From Prevotella sp. (GTDB taxonomy: Bacteria > Bacteroidota > Bacteroidia > Bacteroidales > Bacteroidaceae): a stretch of 11,254 nucleotides of DNA. A model generated the notes under the pieces. The model made no database searches. It was not told the origin of the DNA and saw only the letters and a program-made list of their open reading frames with translations. The stretch lies in assembly GCA_017623335.1 (NCBI GenBank), contig JAGAPI010000190.1:1-11254 (forward strand), written 5' to 3'. How positions within the stretch are numbered: position 1 is the stretch's first letter; each line of letters begins with the position of its first letter. Positions 5,243 to 11,254 of this stretch are shown here, one piece after another. Position numbers and translations under genes: made by a program.

Positions 5243-6343
5243 ATGGACTTGTTTGAAATGAATTACGACAACTATTGTGTGATACTTGCAGGCGGTAAAG
5301 GCAAAAGGCTTTGGCCATGCAGCAGAAACGAGAAACCGAAACAGTTTCTTGACTTTTTCGGTCAGGGGAAAACCCAGCTGCAGCAGACTTACGACCGCAT
5401 TGCAAAGTTTATTCCCAAGGAAAACATCCTGATAAGCACCATGAAAGACTATCAGGACATGGTGAGAGAACAGCTGCCGGAGGTGGCAGAGGAAAACATC
5501 ATGGTGGAACCGATAAACCGAAACACCGGTCCCGCCGTGTCGTGGGCTACAATAAGGATTCTAAAGCGCAACGCCAATGCCCGTATGATGGTGACTCCCA
5601 GCGACCAAATGGTGATAAACGACACCATTTTTGCAAACGACATGATGAAGGCGCTTGACTATGTGGGGCAGCACGACGTGATAATGACCATGGGCATCCG
5701 CCCCACCCGACCGGAACCGGGCTACGGCTACATTCAGCTGGGCAACAAGACTGCGGACGAGGGCATCTACAACGTACAGTCGTTTGTGGAAAAACCCGAG
5801 CGTGAGTTTGCGCAAATGTTTATGACCAGCGGCGAATTTCTGTGGAACACGGGACTGTTTCTGTCGAATGCATCATTTCTGCTGCAGCAGATTGCGGCGC
5901 AGTTTGAAACCGAGTTGGAAGATTCGGGAGTGATAGAAGTATTGCGACAGCCCGATGCCGAACTTACATTTATAGAAGAAAGATACTCCATGCTGCCCAA
6001 CATCTCCATTGACTATGCCGTGCTGGAGCGCAGCGACAATGTGGAGGTGATGAAATGCAGCTTCGGATGGGCTGACCTCGGCACATGGCACGGCATATAT
6101 GAGTGCAGGAAACGGTCGGAAACCGACAACGTGGTGATTGACAGCGACGTGATGATGGAAAACTGCCGCAACTGCGTGGTGAAGCTGCCCAAGGACAGGC
6201 TTGCCGTCATCCACGGGCTGGAGGGATATATCGTAGCGGAGCACGACAACGTGCTGCTTATATGTCCGAAAGAAGATTCCTCGGCAATGATTAAGAAATA
6301 TCTTTATGATATTCAGATGAAGAGAGGTGACGACTTTGTGTAA
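5243..6343 (+). CDS. manC: Mannose-1-phosphate guanylyltransferase (GDP-mannose pyrophosphorylase)
   Basis: This cytoplasmic enzyme makes GDP-mannose from mannose-1-phosphate and GTP, the precursor of GDP-fucose and of mannose-containing surface glycans. The nucleotidyltransferase signature LAGGKGKRLWP is at 15-25, followed by KPKQF. Other family blocks are EPINRNTGPAV (89-99), TPSDQMV (118-124, the metal-binding Asp), FVEKP (181-185) and FLWNTGLF (199-206). At 366 residues it is the single-domain form: the C-terminal phosphomannose isomerase domain of bifunctional ManC/AlgA proteins is absent. ATG at 5243 is used here, but ATG at 5258 (MNYDNYCVILAGG) is equally plausible and brings the signature closer to the N-terminus. 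Neither has a Shine-Dalgarno sequence. cysK follows after 53 A-rich bases with no terminator, so they may be cotranscribed despite unrelated roles. Confidence 0.95.
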   Translation: MDLFEMNYDNYCVILAGGKGKRLWPCSRNEKPKQFLDFFGQGKTQLQQTYDRIAKFIPKENILISTMKDYQDMVREQLPEVAEENIMVEPINRNTGPAVSWATIRILKRNANARMMVTPSDQMVINDTIFANDMMKALDYVGQHDVIMTMGIRPTRPEPGYGYIQLGNKTADEGIYNVQSFVEKPEREFAQMFMTSGEFLWNTGLFLSNASFLLQQIAAQFETELEDSGVIEVLRQPDAELTFIEERYSMLPNISIDYAVLERSDNVEVMKCSFGWADLGTWHGIYECRKRSETDNVVIDSDVMMENCRNCVVKLPKDRLAVIHGLEGYIVAEHDNVLLICPKEDSSAMIKKYLYDIQMKRGDDFV

Positions 6344-6396
6344 ATAAGCACAATATTTCTTACCCAATAAAAACAACACAAAAAAACAAAAAAATT

Positions 6397-7341
6397 ATGA
6401 AGATTGCAAACAGATTGACAGAACTGGTGGGTAACACCCCACTGCTGCGCATGAGCAAATGGAGTGAGACAAAGGGAACGGCAAACCCGATAATTGCCAA
6501 AGTGGAATATTTCAATCCCGGCGGAAGCGCAAAGGACCGCATAGCCCTGGCAATGGTGGAAGACGCAGAGAAGAAGGGGATGCTAAAACCCGGCAGCACA
6601 ATAATTGAGCCTACGAGCGGCAACACCGGAGTAGGATTGGCGCTTGTGGCTGCCGTAAAGGGTTATAAGCTGATACTCACCATGCCCGAGACCATGAGCA
6701 TAGAGCGCCGCAACCTTGTGAAGGCATACGGCGCCGAGGTGAGACTGACCAGCGGAAGCGAGGGAATGACAGGAGCAATAAAAGCTGCGGAGGCACTGCG
6801 TGACAGCATCAAGGGGGCTGTGATATTGCAACAGTTTGAGAACACAGCCAACCCCGAGATGCACTACCACACCACAGGTCCTGAGATATGGCGCGATACC
6901 AACGGTAAGATTGACATATTCGTGGCAGGAGTGGGCACAGGAGGAACAATATCGGGAGTGGGAAAATATCTTAAAGAGCAAAATCCCAATATCAAGGTTG
7001 TGGCAGTAGAACCTGCCGGCTCGCCTGTACTCAATGGAGGCGAGAACGGCCCGCACAAGCTACAAGGCATAGGAGCGGGATTTACACCTTATATATATAA
7101 TAAAGATGTGGTGGACGAGGTGCTCGACATTGCCGACGACGATGCCATACACACATCGCGCGAACTGGCTGCTGCCGAGGGACTGCTCGTGGGAATATCG
7201 TCGGGGGCTGCCGCATACGGTGCACTGTTGATGGCTCAGCGCAAGGAGAACGAGGATAAAACCATCGTAGTCCTGCTTCCCGACACCGGCGAGCGTTATC
7301 TCTCTACTGTGCTTTACGACTATGACGGTTATCCGCTCTAA
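6397..7341 (+). CDS. cysK: Cysteine synthase A (O-acetylserine sulfhydrylase)
   Basis: A PLP enzyme that condenses O-acetylserine with sulfide to form cysteine, the last step of sulfate/sulfide assimilation, in the cytoplasm. The PLP lysine is K46 in NPGGSAKDRIA (40-50). PTSGNTG (72-78) is the substrate-binding loop. GVGTGGTISG (178-187) binds the cofactor phosphate. GISSGAA (266-272) carries the serine that contacts the pyridine nitrogen, and PDTGERYLST lies near the C-terminus. The length, 314 residues, is normal for CysK; the CBS-domain extension of cystathionine beta-synthases is absent. It lies 53 bases behind manC and is followed by a strong terminator at 7421, which separates it from the dap genes. 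No T-box or other riboswitch is visible in the short leader. Confidence 0.96.
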   Translation: MKIANRLTELVGNTPLLRMSKWSETKGTANPIIAKVEYFNPGGSAKDRIALAMVEDAEKKGMLKPGSTIIEPTSGNTGVGLALVAAVKGYKLILTMPETMSIERRNLVKAYGAEVRLTSGSEGMTGAIKAAEALRDSIKGAVILQQFENTANPEMHYHTTGPEIWRDTNGKIDIFVAGVGTGGTISGVGKYLKEQNPNIKVVAVEPAGSPVLNGGENGPHKLQGIGAGFTPYIYNKDVVDEVLDIADDDAIHTSRELAAAEGLLVGISSGAAAYGALLMAQRKENEDKTIVVLLPDTGERYLSTVLYDYDGYPL

Positions 7342-7420
7342 AGTAAGAGAAACAAAAAAACGATTTTAACTTTCAATTTATTATCTGATTAGTGTTTATA
7401 GATTACAATCTGTAAGTTTT

Positions 7421-7457
7421 GATACGAAAGATAAAAGTTTTATCTTTCGTATCTTTT
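7421..7457 (+). terminator. Intrinsic terminator after cysK
   Basis: Two perfect 16-base arms (7421-7436 and 7438-7453) are separated by one base and followed by TTTT (7454-7457) and more T-rich sequence. It is a very strong plus-strand hairpin about 80 bases after the cysK stop. The opposite strand has no T-run after the stem, so it works in one direction. Confidence 0.85.
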
Positions 7458-7484
7458 ATTTTAATAACAAAAGTCGTAACTTTG
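7454..7484 (+). promoter_or_regulatory. Promoter of the dapF-dapL-glnN genes
   Basis: TAACTTTG (7477-7484) is a perfect -7 box. The base run 19 bases upstream is TTTT (7454-7457), a weak -33 that coincides with the terminator T-run of cysK. The ATG of dapF is at 7535, leaving a leader of about 45 bases. Confidence 0.5.
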
Positions 7485-7534
7485 CACCGTAAAACATAGC
7501 AAAATGTAAGAACAAGCAAAAGGATAGCAGCAAT

Positions 7535-8395
7535 ATGGCAACAATACATTTCACAAAAATGCACGGCGCAGGCAACGACTACATTTACGTTGACACCACA
7601 AAGTACAATATACCCAACCCGCAGAAGGCTGCCCAGGAATGGAGCAAGCCACACTTCGGCATAGGCAGCGACGGACTGGTGCTGATAGGCAAGGCTGACA
7701 TGGCAGAAGCAGACTACACCATGCGCATATTCAATGCCGACGGCTCAGAGGCGCTGATGTGCGGCAATGCCTCACGCTGCATAGGAAAATATTTGTATGA
7801 AAAAGGTCTTACAAATAAAAAAAATATCCGACTTCTTACGTTATCCGGGATAAAAGTATTAACTTTGCACACAAATTTGGACAATAAAGTGGAAACCGTC
7901 ACCGTAGACATGCTGAAACCGCTTACAAACAACCCGTCGCAACTCGCCACGACTGACGGAGCCATGACCGATGAACCGCTGACAGCCGACGACCGTGAGT
8001 TCAAGAGTACGTTTGTGTGTATGGGCAATCCTCATTGCGTGATATTTGTTGACGATGTGGAGCGCCTGGATGTAGCACGCTACGGCAGCATACTTGAACA
8101 TAACGCCTTGTTTCCCGAGCGCTGCAACATTGAGTTTGCACAGGTCACCGGTAGCGGAGACATCAGAATGAGAGTGTGGGAGCGAGGCAGTGGCATAACA
8201 ATGGCCTGCGGCACAGGAGCCTGCGCAACAGCAGTAGCAGCTGCCATCACAGGACGCTCACAGCGTAAGTCGCATATCAGGATGGACGGCGGCAGCGTGG
8301 ACATAGAATGGAGCGAAACCGACGGGCACGTTTACATGACAGGTCCAGCCGCATTTGCATTCGAAGGTGATATACCCCTGCCAGAGGTAGAGTAA
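7535..8395 (+). CDS. dapF: Diaminopimelate epimerase
   Basis: It interconverts LL- and meso-diaminopimelate without a cofactor, supplying meso-DAP for peptidoglycan and lysine. The 286 residues fit the family, which is two mirror-image domains each giving one active-site Cys: C76 in [10 protein letters not shown] (73-82) and C225 in [12 protein letters not shown] (221-232). The N-terminal [15 protein letters not shown] (6-20) and MGNPHCVIF (163-171) are family blocks. The usual CGNGIRC reads CGNASRC here, still with both outer Cys. Codons 87-120 form a noticeably AT-rich patch (about 7793-7895) unlike the rest of the gene. dapL, the preceding enzyme of the pathway, follows after 57 bases with no terminator. 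Confidence 0.96.
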   Translation: MATIHFTKMHGAGNDYIYVDTTKYNIPNPQKAAQEWSKPHFGIGSDGLVLIGKADMAEADYTMRIFNADGSEALMCGNASRCIGKYLYEKGLTNKKNIRLLTLSGIKVLTLHTNLDNKVETVTVDMLKPLTNNPSQLATTDGAMTDEPLTADDREFKSTFVCMGNPHCVIFVDDVERLDVARYGSILEHNALFPERCNIEFAQVTGSGDIRMRVWERGSGITMACGTGACATAVAAAITGRSQRKSHIRMDGGSVDIEWSETDGHVYMTGPAAFAFEGDIPLPEVE

Positions 8396-8452
8396 GATGT
8401 TTTGACGAGATGACAAAAAGAAAATCAAGTAAAAAGATAAGGAATATAGAAT

Positions 8453-9694
8453 ATGGCATTAGTAAATGAACACTTCTTGAAGTTGCCGAACAATTACCTG
8501 TTTGCCGACATAGCCAAGAAGGTAAACGCATTTAGGGTGAAGCGTCCGGGAGCCAACATCATAAGTTTAGGAATAGGCGATGTGACGCGCCCGCTGTGTC
8601 CGGCGGTTGTGCAGGCAATGCACAAGGCGGTCGATGAAATGGGAGTGAAGTCATCATTCCGCGGCTACGGTCCAGAGCAGGGTTATGACTTCCTGCGCGA
8701 GGCTATCGTAAAAAACGACTTTCTGACAAGGGGAATACATATAGACCCGAGCGAAGTGTTCATCAACGACGGCGCCAAGAGCGACACAGGAAATATTCAG
8801 GAGCTGGTGCGCTGGGACAATAGCGTGGGAGTGACCGACCCCATCTATCCAGTATATATCGACTCAAACGTGATGATAGGACGCGCCGGAGTACTCGACA
8901 ACGGCAAGTGGAGCAACATAACCTATCTGCCCTGCACCGCAGACAACAACTTCACGCCTCAGTTGCCTGAACAGCGGCTTGACATGATATATCTGTGCTA
9001 TCCCAATAACCCCACAGGCACTGTGATTACAAAGGACGAGCTGCGCAAATGGGTGAACTATGCACTGAAAAATGACACACTGATACTCTACGATGCCGCA
9101 TACGAAGCATATATACAAGACCCGTCGGTACCACATTCCATCTACGAGATAAAGGGAGCACGCAAGGTGGCTATAGAGTTCCACAGCTATTCAAAGACAG
9201 CAGGATTCACGGGTGTGCGCTGCGGTTACACCATAGTGCCAAAGGAGCTTACGGCGGCACGGCTCGACGGCGGAGAGCGGATACAGCTCAACCACCTGTG
9301 GAACCGCCGCCAGTGCACCAAGTTCAATGGCACAAGCTACATAAGCCAGCGCGCCGCTGAGGCGATATACACTCCCGAGGGAAAAGAACAGGTAAAGGAA
9401 ACCATACAATACTATATGGACAATGCCAAGATGATGCTCAACACCCTAAGAAAGCTGGGCATTACGGTGTTCGGAGGAGAAAACGCGCCATATCTGTGGG
9501 TGAAGACCCCCGAGGGCTATACCTCATGGCGTTTCTTCGAGCAGATGCTTTACGATGCCAATGTGGTATGCACGCCGGGCGTGGGCTTCGGACCAAGCGG
9601 TGAGGGATATGTAAGATTTACATCGTTCGGCAACCGCGAGGACTGCGAGGAAGCAATGCTAAGAATAGAGAAGTGGCTCGGCAACCGTTTCTAA
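8453..9694 (+). CDS. dapL: LL-diaminopimelate aminotransferase
   Basis: A PLP class I/II aminotransferase that converts tetrahydrodipicolinate directly to LL-DAP with glutamate as amino donor, bypassing the succinylase/acetylase branches of lysine synthesis. The 413 residues match the DapL family and not a generic aspartate aminotransferase: the start MALVNEHFLKLPNNYLFADI, ISLGIGDVTRPL (37-48) and SSFRGYGPEQGYDFLREAI (67-85) are characteristic. CYPNNPTG (182-189), D214 and Y217 bind the cofactor, and K248 in HSYSKTAGFTG is the Schiff-base lysine. It works as a dimer in the cytoplasm. Its product is the substrate of DapF encoded just upstream. The gap to glnN is 55 bases without a terminator, so dapF-dapL-glnN is probably one operon. 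Confidence 0.97.
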   Translation: MALVNEHFLKLPNNYLFADIAKKVNAFRVKRPGANIISLGIGDVTRPLCPAVVQAMHKAVDEMGVKSSFRGYGPEQGYDFLREAIVKNDFLTRGIHIDPSEVFINDGAKSDTGNIQELVRWDNSVGVTDPIYPVYIDSNVMIGRAGVLDNGKWSNITYLPCTADNNFTPQLPEQRLDMIYLCYPNNPTGTVITKDELRKWVNYALKNDTLILYDAAYEAYIQDPSVPHSIYEIKGARKVAIEFHSYSKTAGFTGVRCGYTIVPKELTAARLDGGERIQLNHLWNRRQCTKFNGTSYISQRAAEAIYTPEGKEQVKETIQYYMDNAKMMLNTLRKLGITVFGGENAPYLWVKTPEGYTSWRFFEQMLYDANVVCTPGVGFGPSGEGYVRFTSFGNREDCEEAMLRIEKWLGNRF

Positions 9695-9749
9695 GAGCAG
9701 CTCTTCCAAGAACAATACAGAAATATAAAAAACGAAATAAAGTATTACA

Positions 9750-11254
9750 ATGACAAATTTAAGATTTCAGGTTGTTGCAAAGGCATTTGAGAAAAAGCCT
9801 TTGGATGTGGTGGTACCAAAAGAGACACCAGCCGAATTTTTCGGCAAATATGTATTCAACCGTGAGAAGATGTACAAGTATCTTCCACTGAAGGTATACA
9901 ACAAGCTCATCGACGTTATTGACAACGGCACACAGTTGGACCGCGAGTCGGCCGACGCCGTGGCTGCCGGCATGTTCAAGTGGGCAAAGGAGCTGGGCGT
10001 GACCCACTACACCCACTGGTTTCAGCCTCTTACCGAAGGCACGGCCGAAAAGCACGATGCCTTTGTAGAGCACAACTGGAAGGGCGGCATGATTGAGGAA
10101 TTTGAAGGCAAGCTACTCATGCAGCAGGAGCCTGATGCCAGCTCGTTCCCTAATGGAGGTATACGCAACACCTTCGAGGCACGCGGATATTCCGCATGGG
10201 ACCCGGCATCACCAGTGTTTGTCATCGATGACACTTTGTGTATCCCTACTGTGTTCATATCCTACACAGGTGAGTCGCTCGACTATAAGGCACCGCTGAA
10301 GAAAGCTCTCAAGGCTGTCAATAAGGCTGCCACAGATGTGTGCTCATACTTCTACGATAACGTGACCAAGGTTCAGTCAAACCTCGGTTGGGAGCAGGAG
10401 TATTTCCTCGTTGACGAAGGACTGTACTCGGCACGCCCGGACTTGCTCATGACGGGCCGCACACTTATGGGTCACGACTCTGCCAAAAACCAGCAGATGG
10501 ACGACCACTACTTCGGTTCTATCCCCGGCCGTGTGCAGGCTTTCATGAAGGAACTTGAGATTACAGCCCTTGAACTGGGAATCCCCTGCAAGACACGTCA
10601 CAACGAGGTTGCGCCAAACCAGTTTGAGCTTGCCCCAATCTTTGAGGAGACCAACCTCGCCGTTGACCACAACATGCTCATCATGTCGACAATGAAAAAG
10701 ATTGCACGCAAGCACGGGTTCCGCGTACTGCTGCACGAAAAGCCGTTCGCTGGCATCAACGGCAGCGGCAAGCACAATAACTGGTCGCTCTCCACAAACA
10801 CGGGCATAGTGCTCCACGCTCCCGGCAAGACTCCCGAGGAAAACCTGCGCTTCATCACCTTCGTGGTGGAGACCCTCATGGGTGTATACAGCCACAACGG
10901 ACTGCTGAAAGCTTCTATTATGAGTGCAACAAACGCACATCGTCTGGGAGCCAACGAGGCACCGCCGGCAATCATATCATCATTCCTCGGCACTCAGCTC
11001 TCCGAAGCTCTCGACACAATCGAGAACAGCACAAGTGACGACCAGCTCATCGACCTTGCCGGCAAGCAGCACATGGAACTTGACATTCCGCAGATTCCAG
11101 AACTGCTCATCGACAACACCGACCGCAACCGTACATCGCCATTCGCATTCACAGGCAACCGATTTGAGTTCCGCGCAGTAGGATCTGAGGCAAACTGCGC
11201 ATCGGCAATGATTGCCCTCAACGCCGCTGTGGCAGAGGCTCTTGTAAACTTCAA
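9750..11254 (+). CDS. glnN: Type III glutamine synthetase, 3' end beyond the window
   Basis: An open frame from ATG at 9750 runs to the window edge (501 codons and two bases) without a stop. It makes glutamine from glutamate, ammonium and ATP. The reading matches GSIII, a family of about 700-730 residues common in Bacteroidetes and distinct from GlnA types I and II. An N-terminal GSIII-specific region has FNREKMYKYLP (36-46) and FEARGYSAWDP (142-152). The catalytic core has the metal-binding GWEQEYFL (E215, E217), RHNEVAPNQFELAP (283-296) and NGSGKHNNWS (337-346) with H342. About 230 C-terminal residues should lie outside. There is no Shine-Dalgarno sequence, and the 55-base gap after dapL shows no clear separate promoter. 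Its placement beside DapL, which consumes glutamate nitrogen, suits shared control by nitrogen supply, though no operator is visible. Confidence 0.95.
   Translation, partial: MTNLRFQVVAKAFEKKPLDVVVPKETPAEFFGKYVFNREKMYKYLPLKVYNKLIDVIDNGTQLDRESADAVAAGMFKWAKELGVTHYTHWFQPLTEGTAEKHDAFVEHNWKGGMIEEFEGKLLMQQEPDASSFPNGGIRNTFEARGYSAWDPASPVFVIDDTLCIPTVFISYTGESLDYKAPLKKALKAVNKAATDVCSYFYDNVTKVQSNLGWEQEYFLVDEGLYSARPDLLMTGRTLMGHDSAKNQQMDDHYFGSIPGRVQAFMKELEITALELGIPCKTRHNEVAPNQFELAPIFEETNLAVDHNMLIMSTMKKIARKHGFRVLLHEKPFAGINGSGKHNNWSLSTNTGIVLHAPGKTPEENLRFITFVVETLMGVYSHNGLLKASIMSATNAHRLGANEAPPAIISSFLGTQLSEALDTIENSTSDDQLIDLAGKQHMELDIPQIPELLIDNTDRNRTSPFAFTGNRFEFRAVGSEANCASAMIALNAAVAEALVNF

Noticed and set aside
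7400..7411. AGATT-AC-AATCT inverted repeat before the cysK terminator as an operator
   Set aside because: It is short, AT-rich and single; nothing links it to a regulator.
9693..9705. AAGAGC/GCTCTT palindrome after dapL
   Set aside because: It has a one-base spacer, 6-bp arms and no T-run, so it is unlikely to terminate transcription before glnN.

Overview
The window looks like chromosomal DNA from a member of the Bacteroidales (Bacteroides/Prevotella type). Several upstream regions carry the Bacteroidetes -33 (TTTG/TTGG) and -7 (TAnnTTTG) promoter signature 19-20 bases apart. Most starts lack a Shine-Dalgarno sequence and sit in A-rich leaders. The lysine branch uses LL-diaminopimelate aminotransferase, and the glutamine synthetase is the large type III form, both usual in this phylum. 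No gene-free stretch exceeds 300 bases. The genus cannot be fixed from the sequence alone.

Layout. (1) 29-826, minus: a membrane-anchored winged-helix regulator, transcribed away from an AT-rich island. (2) 1045-1978, plus: a tightly coupled three-gene cassette of a DUF3791-type small protein, a DUF3990-type ADP-ribosyltransferase-fold protein and a second small protein. It looks like a toxin-antitoxin or defence module and is the least understood part of the window. (3) 2255-3994, plus: a secreted GH43 glycosidase, convergent with (4) 4024-4941, minus: a CDF cation exporter. The two share a palindromic repeat/terminator. (5) 5009-5090, minus: tRNA-Leu(CAA) with its own promoter and terminator. 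(6) 5243-7341, plus: mannose-1-phosphate guanylyltransferase, then cysteine synthase, closed by a strong terminator. (7) 7535 to the window end, plus: dapF, dapL and a glnN cut off by the edge, probably one operon.

How the genes fit together. dapL and dapF carry out consecutive steps, tetrahydrodipicolinate to LL-DAP to meso-DAP, for lysine and peptidoglycan. glnN next to them adds ammonium assimilation; glutamate is the amino donor for DapL. cysK (sulfur into cysteine) and manC (GDP-mannose for surface glycans) are housekeeping neighbours. The cassette at 1045-1978 is visibly poorer in GC than the genes around it: 23 of 60 bases are G or C in 1321-1380, against 35 of 60 in 2461-2520. Its promoter and the GH43 promoter are unusually alike, and a short direct repeat lies on either side of it.

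The strongest lead for new biology is the three-gene ART-like cassette. Secondary leads are the cysteine-rich membrane regulator, the overlapping hairpins at its 3' end, and the exporter gene that starts just behind a tRNA terminator.
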